Position numbers and translations under genes: made by a program. The notes under the pieces were generated by a model that searched no databases, was not told where the DNA came from, and was given only the letters and a program-made list of their open reading frames with translations. From IMG/VR virus record IMGVR_UViG_3300037225_000162, positions 1 through 43,922 of that record: a stretch of DNA of 43,922 bases. One strand, written 5' to 3'. Source of the stretch: a virus. Below are positions 1 to 8,176 of this stretch, piece by piece; position 1 is the first letter of the stretch, and every line of letters begins with the position of its first letter.

Positions 1-2
1 AT

Positions 3-644
3 TGGGCGAATTGGTTAATTGTCCGATTTATGACCCACGAACAAAAAGTACAGTACGCTATTTTCGCAGCCGAACAAGTTATTGATATTTACGAAAAAAA
101 ATATCCTGATGATGACCGACCCCGCAAAGCCATAGAAGCAGCAAAAAACTATCTTAAAGACAAATCATTGGAAAATAAAAATGCTGCTGCTGCTGCTTAT
201 GCTGCTTATGCTGCTGCTGCTGCTGCTGCTTATGCTGCTTATGCTGCTGCTGCTGCTGCTGCTTATGCTGCTGCTGATGCTGCTGCTTATGCTGCTGATG
301 CTGCTGTTTATGCTGCTGATGCTGCTGATGCTGCTGCTGCTGCTGATGCTGCTGATGCTGCTGCTGATGCTGCTGATGCTGCTGCTGATGCTGCTGATGC
401 TGCTGCTGATGCTGATGCTGCTGCTGCTGCTGATGCTGCTGCTGATGCTGCTGATGCTGCTGCTGCTTATGCTGCTTATGCTGCTGATGCTGCTGCTGCT
501 GCTGCTGCTTATGCTGCTTATGCTGCTTATGCTGCTGCTGCTGCTGCTGCTTATGCTGCTGATGCTGCTGCTGATGCTGCTGCTGATGTAAAAAAAGAAA
601 TGCAAAATAAGATTTTAGAATACGGGGTTGGATTATTAAAATAA
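3..644 (+). CDS. Alanine-rich helical repeat protein, 5'-partial
   Basis: The reading frame is open from the first complete codon (base 3), reading WANWLIVRF before the ATG at 30. That ATG has no Shine-Dalgarno, so the gene most likely begins outside the window. After a globular segment (about residues 10-58, with FAAEQV and DDDRPRKAIEAA) come about 135 residues built almost only of Ala, Tyr and Asp, then a short Lys-rich tail. Tyr/Asp spacing is first 3+8 (11-residue period) and then 3+4 (heptads), as expected for one long amphipathic helix or coiled coil. Proteins with this head and an Ala-rich tail recur in phages and bacteria; no function is known to me. Type I antifreeze proteins also have 11-residue Ala repeats, but the Thr spacing is missing. 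The 43828 gene at the other window end is probably its N-terminus. Confidence 0.75.
   Translation, partial: WANWLIVRFMTHEQKVQYAIFAAEQVIDIYEKKYPDDDRPRKAIEAAKNYLKDKSLENKNAAAAAYAAYAAAAAAAYAAYAAAAAAAYAAADAAAYAADAAVYAADAADAAAAADAADAAADAADAAADAADAAADADAAAAADAAADAADAAAAYAAYAADAAAAAAAYAAYAAYAAAAAAAYAADAAADAAADVKKEMQNKILEYGVGLLK
181..585 (+). repeat. GCT-based trinucleotide repeat tract (GCT/TAT/GAT)
   Basis: About 400 bases consist almost only of GCT codons punctuated by TAT and GAT, with a single GTT. No synonymous alanine codon (GCA, GCC, GCG) occurs. This codon uniformity points to recent growth by replication slippage or unequal recombination rather than old protein selection. The complementary strand is a CAG-type repeat, giving long spurious open frames on both strands. 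Confidence 0.95.
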
Positions 645-682
645 TTATTGCCCACAGGGCAAACATCAAGGAGGGGAAGGAA

Positions 683-1834
683 ATGTGCAAAGGAATTTCC
701 ATAGTCGCAACGAAAAACGAATGCTATTGGTCGCCGGATAATTCTCACGAGACGATCAAAAAAGACAACAACATTAGAGATACCGATCATCTCGAACTGT
801 TAATCATTGAGTTATATCCTCACGGTGAAAAATTTCTGTCCGAAAAAATATCAGATTGGGAACTGACGACGGAAAACATCCCTAACTGGTACGCCGATGA
901 TAAAGATGCGATTAACAGCCGCATATACAATTATCTGTTTGGCTCAATTTTCCCCCGCGCTACGGAAAGTGGAATTGAAATATTAAAACTGGATGGATTT
1001 AATTTAAAAACACTCCCTGTTATGGGAGTTAAGGTCAAAAGACTGGACTGCTACAACAATCAGCTGACGAGCCTGTCTGTGCCGGAAGGGATTGAATATC
1101 TGGACTGCTCCAACAATCAGCTGACGAGCCTGTCTGTGCCGGAAGGGATCAAAACTCTGTACTGCCTCAACAATCAGCTGACGAGCCTGTCTGTGCCGGA
1201 AGGGATTGAAAGACTGTACTGCTACAGCAATCAGCTGACGAGCCTGTCTGTGCCGGAAGGGATCAAAACTCTGTACTGCTTCAACAATCAGTTGACGAGC
1301 CTGTCTGTGCCGGAAGGGATCAAAACTCTGTACTGCTACAGCAATCAGCTGACGAGCCTGTCTGTGCCGGAAGGGATCAAAACTCTGTACTGCTACAACA
1401 ATCAGCTGACGAGCCTGTCTGTGCCGGAAGGGATTGAAACTCTGTACTGCCTCAACAATCAGTTGACGAGCCTGTCTGTGCCGGAAGGGATTGGATATCT
1501 GGACTGCTCCAACAATCAGCTGACGAGCCTGTCTGTGCCGGAAGGGATCAAAACTCTGTACTGCTTCAACAATCAGTTGACGAGCCTGTCTGTGCCGGAA
1601 GGGATCAAAACTCTGTACTGCTACAGCAATCAGCTGACGAGCCTGTCTGTGCCGGAAGGGATCAAAACTCTGTGCTGCTACAACAATCAGCTGACGAGCC
1701 TGTCTGTGCCGGAAGGGATCAAAACTCTGTGCTGCTACAACAATCAGCTGACGAGCCTGTCTGTGCCGGAAGGGATTGAATATCTGGACTGCTCCAACAA
1801 TCAGCCCAATTTTAAAAAGGAGGCTAGAAAATAA
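683..1834 (+). CDS. Leucine-rich-repeat protein with phage-type N-terminal domain
   Basis: 383 residues, ATG preceded by AAGGAGGGGAAGGAA. Residues 1 to about 110 (starting MCKGISIVATKN, with HETIKKDN and IPNWY) resemble an N-terminal domain found in many phage proteins, where it usually precedes pentapeptide or Ala-rich tails. From about residue 120 there are 13 full copies and one partial copy of a 19-residue unit, L-x-C-x-N-N-Q-L-T-S-L-S-V-P-E-G-I-x-x. This is close to the short bacterial LRR class of IpaH/YopM proteins. No signal peptide or membrane segment is visible. It may be a binding scaffold in the infected cell; the partner is unknown. The gene follows the Ala-rich gene by 38 bases, probably in one transcript. 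Confidence 0.85.
   Translation: MCKGISIVATKNECYWSPDNSHETIKKDNNIRDTDHLELLIIELYPHGEKFLSEKISDWELTTENIPNWYADDKDAINSRIYNYLFGSIFPRATESGIEILKLDGFNLKTLPVMGVKVKRLDCYNNQLTSLSVPEGIEYLDCSNNQLTSLSVPEGIKTLYCLNNQLTSLSVPEGIERLYCYSNQLTSLSVPEGIKTLYCFNNQLTSLSVPEGIKTLYCYSNQLTSLSVPEGIKTLYCYNNQLTSLSVPEGIETLYCLNNQLTSLSVPEGIGYLDCSNNQLTSLSVPEGIKTLYCFNNQLTSLSVPEGIKTLYCYSNQLTSLSVPEGIKTLCCYNNQLTSLSVPEGIKTLCCYNNQLTSLSVPEGIEYLDCSNNQPNFKKEARK
1045..1806 (+). repeat. 57-bp in-frame tandem repeat (about 13.5 copies)
   Basis: The motif CAGCTGACGAGCCTGTCTGT recurs every 57 bases, for example at 1061 and 1118. Copies are nearly identical in DNA; variation is concentrated in the codon before the AAC/AGC Asn/Ser position (TAC, TCC, CTC, TTC) and in the ATC AAA / ATT GAA choice. 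The near identity implies recent expansion or gene conversion. There are no unique spacers, so it is not a CRISPR array. Confidence 0.95.
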
Positions 1835-1940
1835 CCGTTACCCTTTTCAGGCCGATAGAGGGCGAAAGCCACGGATAGAAAGGGCGAAGCTTAGTGGGTT
1901 ACAGAAGAGATGATAAAGAATCTAAAGAAAGGAGGGAGTA

Positions 1941-2129
1941 ATGTCTTATTCAGTGAATACCAAGTGTTTCGGTTGCGTTAAGAAAAATAAGTGCGTTGAT
2001 GAAGCGGTTATAAAGCATGCCGTCTACGCGTTACACGAAATCGGGCAAGACAAGGGTCATCTTGGTGCGGGCAGCGTTGATTTAAGCTGCGGTAACCTTG
2101 AAGAACCGAAAGTAAAAGATCAAGAATAA
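1941..2129 (+). CDS. Small Cys-containing phage protein
   Basis: 62 residues with a strong ribosome site (AAAGGAGGGAGTA) before ATG. Residues 9-18 contain CFGCVKKNKC and a fourth Cys lies in LSCGN, giving a possible small metal-binding or disulfide knot. A central GHLGAG motif is reminiscent of a recurrent family of small phage proteins of unknown role. It belongs to the + strand early transcript. No function is assigned. Confidence 0.7.
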   Translation: MSYSVNTKCFGCVKKNKCVDEAVIKHAVYALHEIGQDKGHLGAGSVDLSCGNLEEPKVKDQE

Positions 2130-2139
2130 ACAAGGAGGA

Positions 2140-2188
2140 CGTTAATTGAAGGTAGGCGGGGGAATGAGCGCCCCCGCCAAAATTAACG
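2140..2188 (+). promoter_or_regulatory. Two-tier hairpin over a translation start
   Basis: An outer inverted repeat (2140-2147 with 2181-2188, CGTTAATT/AATTAACG) encloses a perfect 8-bp GC stem (2155-2162 with 2171-2178, GGCGGGGG/CCCCCGCC) with an 8-base loop. The Shine-Dalgarno AAGGAGG lies immediately 5', the TTG start at 2146 falls in the outer stem, and the alternative ATG at 2164 sits in the loop. Such a structure would be expected to limit or time translation of the 62-residue membrane protein. Confidence 0.7.
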
Positions 2189-2334
2189 CAAAGATTATGA
2201 CCGAACTCACGAACTACCAAAAACCAGGCAAGCCCGACGTGATAGCAGATTTTATTATGAAGTGGGGGATATGGATTGGAGGCTCTCTTTTCGCAACGGT
2301 ACTCATAATAGGAGCGTGGCTATGGGAATTATAG
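2146..2334 (+). CDS. Small single-pass membrane protein
   Basis: 62 residues from a TTG start placed 8 bases after AAGGAGG; an ATG at 2164 would shorten it by six residues but has no ribosome site. A hydrophobic segment near the C-terminus (about residues 41-60, GIWIGGSLFATVLIIGAWLW) is a clear transmembrane helix ending the protein. The 3' end overlaps the next gene. Unknown function; phage early membrane proteins of this size can be superinfection or host-takeover factors, but nothing here shows that. Confidence 0.65.
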   Translation: MKVGGGMSAPAKINAKIMTELTNYQKPGKPDVIADFIMKWGIWIGGSLFATVLIIGAWLWEL

Positions 2335-2501
2335 GATTTGAGCAACACATAAACCGTCAGATCGCCGACAAGTTCTTCGTTTACAACTTCGACCTTAAGC
2401 AGCGTAAAGGTGATCACTACCTTGAATATTTTGGAATGTTAGCCGTAGGTTGTTTATGGCTGTACGCAGCAATCCAGATGATCAGATTTGCAATGAGGTA
2501 A
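2322..2501 (+). CDS. Small membrane protein
   Basis: The ATG at 2322 follows GGAGCG and overlaps the upstream gene by 13 bases, so translation is probably coupled. 59 residues: a charged N-terminal half (IGFEQHINRQIADKF) and a hydrophobic C-terminal helix (YFGMLAVGCLWLYAAIQMI). An upstream in-frame ATG at 2262 lacks a ribosome site and lies deep in the previous gene, so it was not chosen. Function unknown. Confidence 0.55.
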   Translation: MGIIGFEQHINRQIADKFFVYNFDLKQRKGDHYLEYFGMLAVGCLWLYAAIQMIRFAMR

Positions 2502-2506
2502 TTATA

Positions 2507-2905
2507 ATGAACGCTGAAACACATCAACTAACATTTGATGATTATCTAAAACGATCAAGGTTTAGCGGTGTGATTGACCCACTGATAGACTGCGATCCGC
2601 TGACAAGCCAGATAGGGGCCGTGTTTCACTTAATGAAGGATACGAACTGGCGGACGCTTTCGGAAATAGAAGCGATATTGAAAGAGCAATACCCGACAAA
2701 GCACTTCCCTCAAGCCAGTCTTTCCGCTCAGTTACGCAATTTGGAAAAGAGCGATTACGGATGGCAGACAAAAAATAAGAGGCGCCGCGAAGGATTCAGA
2801 GTTTGGGAATATCAAATAATACCGAGAAAAACTTCCGGCCAAGGGGAAAATAAACCGCTGAATGAGTCCATAGGCGCATTAAATCCCCTGACGCCGGGAA
2901 ATTAA
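2507..2905 (+). CDS. Winged-helix-like small phage protein
   Basis: 132 residues. The ATG at 2507 follows GAGGTAATTATA; an earlier in-frame ATG (2450) lies inside the previous gene. Residues about 40-105 (KDTNWRTLSEIEAIL, then ASLSAQLRNLEKSD and a basic stretch NKRRREG ending in YQII) look like a winged-helix DNA-binding fold: a first helix, a recognition-like helix, then a basic wing. Similar small proteins occur among phage early genes. It may act in replication or regulation; this is inference. Confidence 0.6.
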   Translation: MNAETHQLTFDDYLKRSRFSGVIDPLIDCDPLTSQIGAVFHLMKDTNWRTLSEIEAILKEQYPTKHFPQASLSAQLRNLEKSDYGWQTKNKRRREGFRVWEYQIIPRKTSGQGENKPLNESIGALNPLTPGN

Positions 2906-2917
2906 AAAGGAGAAAAA

Positions 2918-3169
2918 ATGAAAAAATTCAGGAAGAAACCAGTTGTTATTGAAGCGCTGCGATATACCGGGGAAAATGCGACAGATGTTTTACATTGGAT
3001 GTTTCCAGATATCGAGCCAGACGCAGAAGCGAATAACCTTACAATAAAAACACTTGAGGGAGATTTGCACGCATCTCCCGGCGATTACATTATCAAGGGT
3101 GTTTAAGGTGAATTTTACCCCTGTAAACCGGATATTTTTGAGCAGACATACGAACCGGTGGATGAATAA
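2918..3169 (+). pseudogene. Conserved phage protein interrupted by in-frame TAA
   Basis: The frame begins MKKFRKKPVVIEA, typical of a widespread small phage protein family, and runs to GDYIIKGV followed by TAA (3104-3106). Reading continues in the same frame with GEFYPCKPDIFEQTYEPV and ends at TAA 3167-3169, restoring the usual family length of about 84 residues. The stop sits at one codon inside the usually uninterrupted GV-x-GEFYPCKPDIF motif. It may be a nonsense mutation, a sequencing error or stop-codon readthrough. The next gene starts 2 bases after the distal stop, as if the full-length frame were the ancestral unit. Confidence 0.8.
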
Positions 3170-3171
3170 TT

Positions 3172-3357
3172 ATGCCAGACACATTTAACGAAATAACTTC
3201 ACACGGATATCCGGCTGTTCAAATTTACACCGGAACTTTTAAGGGAGAGCCGCAATATTTAATCATGGGCTTGAAAAAGGCTCAGGCAGTTTTGGAAAAC
3301 ATAGATCGATTAAGAAAATGGGTAGATGATCAGGAAAATCATAGAAATCATACATAA
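3172..3357 (+). CDS. Hypothetical small phage protein
   Basis: 61 residues, ATG two bases after the distal stop of the preceding broken gene. The sequence has a possible beta region (AVQIYTGTFKGEPQYLIMG) followed by a charged helix (KKAQAVLENIDRLRKW). I do not recognise a family. The tight spacing supports it as a real gene in the early operon. Confidence 0.5.
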   Translation: MPDTFNEITSHGYPAVQIYTGTFKGEPQYLIMGLKKAQAVLENIDRLRKWVDDQENHRNHT

Positions 3358-3379
3358 ACTTTAAATCAGGAGGCCGGAA

Positions 3380-4450
3380 ATGACAGCAGCAGAAGAAAAG
3401 GTGGAAGATATTACCACCGCATTGGAAAAGTTTAAAACAGCAGGCGCGAATTTACTCATGCCATCAACGCATATTGCAGGGCTTAGTGAGTATATGCAGC
3501 CGATTTTGGAGACTGTGCTTATTTCATCCGATCCTAACAGCGGCGACGTGTACGAGCACGACAAGGAAAAGGAAGGTCCAAGCAAGAAATGGAGACCGAC
3601 AAAGCAGGCACTCATGCGCTTGTCAGTTTGCGCGGGCGTGATCTGGTCTCCATCGGAAACAAAGCGTGTTGATAATGGCGCCGACAGAAATTATATCGCT
3701 TACAAAGCCGTTGGCGGAATTAAGAAAGCAGACGGGCAGCCGGTCTTTTTCTCAGCTGAGTACGATATGGATTTTGAAGTTTTAGCCGAAGAAATACGGG
3801 CTAATTATGAGGGCAAAGTGAAATTCCTGAAAAAAGACAATGGCCAGAGGGCAGCGACAGAACAGGAGAAAAAAGAATACGTTGAGTTCTGCGTCAGTCG
3901 TGATCTTTTACAGAAACGGAAAAACAAATTGAAGTTGTGCGAAGCAGGTGCAATGAATCGCGTACTCCGTATGCTTTTGGGTCTCAAACAAACCTATACC
4001 ACAAAAGAGTTATCTCAACCCTTCGTCATGGCGCGGATCGTCTTTAAACCTGATTTCACAGATAAGGCCGTAAGGGATAAATTTCTTGACGCTTCCATAA
4101 AATCAATGACCGGGATTTATGGTCAGGGTGCCGTTGATCAGGAAATTCGCAAGAATGAACCGATTGACATCACGCCGATTGAAGAGGAAGAGAAACCTCC
4201 TGACACAACATTGCAGCCCACGGCAGAAGAATCATCCATTATTGATTTCCAGAACTCCGACGAGCTTAACCAGTGCAAAGCCCTGACTAACGCGGCAAAT
4301 GCTAAAGGTTACGATATGGCGGGATATCTTAAACGTGCCGGTGTTAAAGCGCTTACTGATTTCAGCAAAGAAAAAAGAGCGGACTTTTTCAAGCATCTTT
4401 TATCGTTGCCGGACAAAGACCAGAAAACAAATACAGACGTACCTTATTAA
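3380..4450 (+). CDS. Putative single-strand-annealing type recombination protein
   Basis: 356 residues, start preceded by CAGGAGGCCGGAA. The N-terminal two thirds form one domain containing VFFSAEYDMDFEV, a basic helix (QKRKNKLKLCEAGAMNRVLR) and LLGLKQTYTTKEL...PFVMARI, which resembles the central part of RecT/Sak-like phage annealing proteins. An acidic linker (about 265-290) leads to a C-terminal helical domain (about 295-345). It lies 18 bases upstream of an SbcD/SbcC nuclease pair, the usual genetic partner of an annealing protein in phage recombination. Assignment rests on this context and weak motif resemblance; it could be an uncharacterised replication or recombination protein. Confidence 0.45.
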   Translation: MTAAEEKVEDITTALEKFKTAGANLLMPSTHIAGLSEYMQPILETVLISSDPNSGDVYEHDKEKEGPSKKWRPTKQALMRLSVCAGVIWSPSETKRVDNGADRNYIAYKAVGGIKKADGQPVFFSAEYDMDFEVLAEEIRANYEGKVKFLKKDNGQRAATEQEKKEYVEFCVSRDLLQKRKNKLKLCEAGAMNRVLRMLLGLKQTYTTKELSQPFVMARIVFKPDFTDKAVRDKFLDASIKSMTGIYGQGAVDQEIRKNEPIDITPIEEEEKPPDTTLQPTAEESSIIDFQNSDELNQCKALTNAANAKGYDMAGYLKRAGVKALTDFSKEKRADFFKHLLSLPDKDQKTNTDVPY

Positions 4451-4468
4451 ATCATTGGAGGCCGGAAA

Positions 4469-5671
4469 ATGAAGATACTTGCAAGTGCCGATTGGCATGT
4501 AAGAGACAAGGATATTGAAGAAATAGAAAAATGCCTAGGCGTGTTAGTGGCCACGGCTTTGGTGGAAAAAGTAAGCGTGGCCATTATTGCCGGTGATATT
4601 TTCGACAGCAGGGATATTAAATTAGACAGCTTGAGCGCGAAACTGGTTATTAAGACAATTTCAGCATTGGCCGATATTTGTCCCGTAGCTATAATAACAG
4701 GAACACCAAGTCATGAAGGTACGGCAACGGACATCCTTCAAGTTATCAGGGGTGATTGTGATATCCACGTCGCAACAAAACCCGAACAAGTATATTTACA
4801 GAAGCATGAATTTTTTAGCCGATCTGGGCTTGGCGCAAAATGGGACGCGGTTATCACCCTTATACCCACCCCAACAAAACAGTTCTTCCAGACGGAAAGC
4901 GGGATTGCGGAATCGAATGAAGAAATTGCTCAAGCAATGAACGGCTTATTTGCCGGCTTCGGCGCTCAGGCTCACGATTATCCCAACATTCCCCACATCC
5001 TCATAGGGCACTGGAACGTATCTGGCTCAATCCTCCCGACCGGCCAGGTTATGACCGGCAAGGATATCGACATCGGATATGATTCAATGATGTTGGCCTG
5101 TTCCGATCTGATTTGCCTAGGGCATATCCATAAGGCCCAGCAGATAGGCGAACGCGCGTTCTATCCCGGCTCTCTTTATCCGTTGACGTGGGGCGAATTA
5201 GAAGCAAAGGGCTTTTATATTCACACGCTGGACGGCCACAAGTTGATTGAATCCCGGTTTATCGAAACGCCGACAAGAAAATTATGCCGCGTTTCCGCTG
5301 ATTACACAAAAGCACCATTACCAGAGAAATGCGAAGACTTCGCTTATCAGCTTACCTCTGAAATTATAAGCAGCGAATGCGAGGGCGCGTCTGTCCGATG
5401 CGACTTTACTGTATGGCAGGACGAGGCTGCATTAATCCCCAAGGAAGAAATAAAGCAACTTTATCTCGATGCTGGCGCCATCGATGCCGACATTCGCATA
5501 ATAAGAATTCCCCGCGAAACCGTCCGAAGCGAAGCCGTTTTAAAAGTTAATTCTCTCCGCGATAAGATTAAGGCAATGGCCGATCTACGCGGGGAAACGG
5601 TTTCCGAATCCATTCTTCAAAAAGCCGACCTTCTGGAATTTAGGGAAATTGTTCAGGAGGTGGCAGCATGA
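4469..5671 (+). CDS. sbcD-like: SbcD/Mre11-like nuclease subunit
   Basis: 400 residues, start after TTGGAGGCCGGAAA. Calcineurin-type metallophosphoesterase motifs are in order: ADWH (D8, H10), GDIFD (D43, D46), GTPSHEG (about 78-84, where most family members have GNHD), a GHWN about residue 178 and GHIH near 218. SbcD/Mre11 supplies the Mn-dependent nuclease of a complex with SbcC/Rad50 and processes DNA ends and hairpins. The stop overlaps the SbcC start (ATGA), as expected for equimolar partners. In phages such pairs (T4 gp47/gp46, T5 D12/D13) serve recombination-dependent replication and host DNA degradation. The loss of the canonical Asn-His-Asp order in motif III is notable. Confidence 0.9.
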   Translation: MKILASADWHVRDKDIEEIEKCLGVLVATALVEKVSVAIIAGDIFDSRDIKLDSLSAKLVIKTISALADICPVAIITGTPSHEGTATDILQVIRGDCDIHVATKPEQVYLQKHEFFSRSGLGAKWDAVITLIPTPTKQFFQTESGIAESNEEIAQAMNGLFAGFGAQAHDYPNIPHILIGHWNVSGSILPTGQVMTGKDIDIGYDSMMLACSDLICLGHIHKAQQIGERAFYPGSLYPLTWGELEAKGFYIHTLDGHKLIESRFIETPTRKLCRVSADYTKAPLPEKCEDFAYQLTSEIISSECEGASVRCDFTVWQDEAALIPKEEIKQLYLDAGAIDADIRIIRIPRETVRSEAVLKVNSLRDKIKAMADLRGETVSESILQKADLLEFREIVQEVAA

Positions 5672-8172
5672 AAATATTAACCCTACGCCTTAAAGGATTT
5701 ATTGGTATTAAGATGGGTCCAAATCGGGATATGTCCGGCCCCGATGAAATCACCATCGATTTCTCAAAAACATCCGGACTGACCGCCCTTGATGGAATCA
5801 ATGGCACCGGCAAGTCAACCGTACTGGAAAACCTGCACCCTTACCCCACGCTGGCCTCGCGCTCCGGAGCGTTATTTAATCATGTTTATATCCGCAATGC
5901 CGAAAAGGAGTTTTCTTTCGCCTATCAGGGCGATCATTACCGGACGCTGTTAAAGATTGATTGTCAATCCGAAAAAACAGAGGGCTATATTTATAAGAAT
6001 GGGGCCACAAAATCAGAGACAACCGGCAAGATCAAGGAATACAGCAAATACATAGCTAACCTTCTTGGCTCTGAGCTCATGTTTTTTAACAGCGTGTTTT
6101 GCGCTCAAAATTCCACGAAGTTATCAGACATGAAAACCGCCGAATTTAAGACTTTGCTCGGCGAATTTATAGGCAGCCAGAAATATGTTGGATGGGAAGA
6201 TGATTGCAAAGATAAGATTACGGCAGTAACCGGCCAACTCGAACAGATTGAGAAAAGGCTTCTTGTTGTTAACAACAAACTGGCCGGATTTGGAGATATC
6301 AAAGCTAAACTAGCAACGGCCCATGATGACCTGGTCGCGCAGGAAAAAACGATAAAGCAGCTGCGGACTCAAAAGGCAAAATATCAGGATAAACTTGAAA
6401 GCCTGAAAGAGAAGAAATCCAATCAGGAAGTTCTAATCGCTCAAAAGGCGAACATCGAAGCCCGTATTAAAGAGCTTGAAACTCAATTAGGTAAAGAGCA
6501 ATACGATGCCGATACCGACCTTAATTCTCTAAGGGTAGCCTATAAAGACCTTCAAGGCCAAATCAAAAAAGATGAAGAACTACTGCAACTGGCCGATGAT
6601 ATTAATGTGGCAGCGGATAAGGAAAAGGAAATTCAGGAAGAACTTGAAATCCTCACAGCCAAATTTGATAAACTTACGATGGAAGGACCTGAGAAAAATC
6701 AGGCTGTCCATGATCTTGAAATAAAAATAACAACTATTTACCAACAACAAAAAAGTCTTTTGACGGATCCTGAAAATTTACGTCTCGGAAAACTGGTTGA
6801 TGAAGCAGAAAGAGCAGTTGCTGACAGGGAACGTCAAATAAAAGACCTTTCTAATGATTCCCAACTTGCAGCCATTGAAGAACAAATAAAAAGCATCGAG
6901 AAAGCTGCAAAGGTTGGTGAAGGTATTAAGGCAGACTGTAAAGAAACTACCTGCGGAGCTATTGCGGCAGTTCTGGAAGCAAAAGAACAATTACCTCTTT
7001 CCATTGAAAAGCGTGAAGCGCGGAAACAAATTATAAACGAAACGGTAATAAATCTAAAGAGCGCAATCGCTGATATTAAGGAATTAACAGAAACTGTTTT
7101 GAATGAAAAGATGGCATTGATGGAATCAATTAAGCAATTTAACGAGAATATAAAAAGCGATATTAAGAGTGCCACCGAAGAGTTAGAAAACGCGAAAAAG
7201 TTTGTTTCCGAAACCAATGAAGCCATAAATAAATACCGGCAAGAACTCGCCACGCTTCGTTTTGAACTCGGAAAAAACAAGGACCTTGCCGCCAAAAAGA
7301 CCGCTCTGGAAGTGGCAAAGACTCAATACGATAATGTCACGCGCCAGATGGAAGAAAACGTGGCCAGAGGCAAAGAGCTAAAGGTTAAATGGGAAAACCG
7401 CAAGATCGATCTGGACGGTAGCATTAAAGATGCGTCTGCTTCACTTAACGAGATTAACGGGAGAATTGACAATGATATTGAGGCTCAAATATCGCTGATA
7501 GCAATCGGGCAATACAATATTGATCGTGACCTGCCGGAAATGGAATTAAACCTTAATACTATCCGCGCATCAATTATGCGCTTTGAATCCGATCTGGAAG
7601 TAAAAGGCGAAGTTGAGAGCGAGATTGAAACTGCGCGCATGGAAAAGGAAAAGCTTCAGCAAGACATTTCAGACTGGACATATCTTAAAATCGCCTGCGG
7701 AAAGAACGGTCTGCAGGCCATGGAAATAGCAGGAGCCGCGCCGATAATAACCTCTTTCGCTAATCAGCTTTTAACTCGGACATTCAACTGCATTTCTACG
7801 GTTAGACTTCGCACACTGGATGATGAAGGGAAGGAATGTTTGGGCATTCTGATCATGGGAGATGACGGCAAAGAAACTTTGTTGGATAACCTTTCAGGAG
7901 GGCAGAAAGTTCCCTGCCTCATGGCGCTCAGGCTCGCAATGACCTTGTTGAACAAAGAGAAATCCGGAAGGAACTTTGAAACGTTCTTCAGTGACGAAAT
8001 GGACGGAGCACTTGACCCTGAAAACGCTCTGAACTTCGTCAATATGTATCGGTCGTTTATGGAGATAGGAGCCTTTCAGGACGGTTATTTCATCAGTCAC
8101 AAACCGCCTTGCAGGGCTTTGGCCGATAACAATTTAATGTTTGAGGCCGGGAAAAATCCGGCGTGGAGTTAG
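5668..8172 (+). CDS. sbcC-like: SbcC/Rad50-like ATPase subunit
   Basis: 834 residues, start overlapping the sbcD-like stop, with CAGGAGGTGGCAGC upstream. Walker A is GINGTGKST (about 45-53), the ABC signature is LSGGQK (about 743-748) and Walker B is FFSDEMDGALD (about 772-782). Between them lie two long coiled-coil arms. The arm tip has C424 and C429 (CKETTC), a CX4C pair in the position of the zinc hook, which is CXXC in cellular SbcC/Rad50. With SbcD it would form an ATP-driven nuclease that handles DNA ends during phage recombination or replication. Length is shorter than bacterial SbcC (about 1050), consistent with phage versions. Confidence 0.9.
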   Translation: MKILTLRLKGFIGIKMGPNRDMSGPDEITIDFSKTSGLTALDGINGTGKSTVLENLHPYPTLASRSGALFNHVYIRNAEKEFSFAYQGDHYRTLLKIDCQSEKTEGYIYKNGATKSETTGKIKEYSKYIANLLGSELMFFNSVFCAQNSTKLSDMKTAEFKTLLGEFIGSQKYVGWEDDCKDKITAVTGQLEQIEKRLLVVNNKLAGFGDIKAKLATAHDDLVAQEKTIKQLRTQKAKYQDKLESLKEKKSNQEVLIAQKANIEARIKELETQLGKEQYDADTDLNSLRVAYKDLQGQIKKDEELLQLADDINVAADKEKEIQEELEILTAKFDKLTMEGPEKNQAVHDLEIKITTIYQQQKSLLTDPENLRLGKLVDEAERAVADRERQIKDLSNDSQLAAIEEQIKSIEKAAKVGEGIKADCKETTCGAIAAVLEAKEQLPLSIEKREARKQIINETVINLKSAIADIKELTETVLNEKMALMESIKQFNENIKSDIKSATEELENAKKFVSETNEAINKYRQELATLRFELGKNKDLAAKKTALEVAKTQYDNVTRQMEENVARGKELKVKWENRKIDLDGSIKDASASLNEINGRIDNDIEAQISLIAIGQYNIDRDLPEMELNLNTIRASIMRFESDLEVKGEVESEIETARMEKEKLQQDISDWTYLKIACGKNGLQAMEIAGAAPIITSFANQLLTRTFNCISTVRLRTLDDEGKECLGILIMGDDGKETLLDNLSGGQKVPCLMALRLAMTLLNKEKSGRNFETFFSDEMDGALDPENALNFVNMYRSFMEIGAFQDGYFISHKPPCRALADNNLMFEAGKNPAWS

Positions 8173-8176
8173 AAAT

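Noticed and set aside
154-790. Long Gln/His-rich, Ser/Ile-rich and Leu/Met-rich open frames over the triplet repeat
   Set aside because: They are mirror images of the GCT repeat in other frames, without ribosome sites.
1045-1806. Possible CRISPR-like direct repeats
   Set aside because: The repeats are contiguous, in frame and have no spacers; they encode LRR units.
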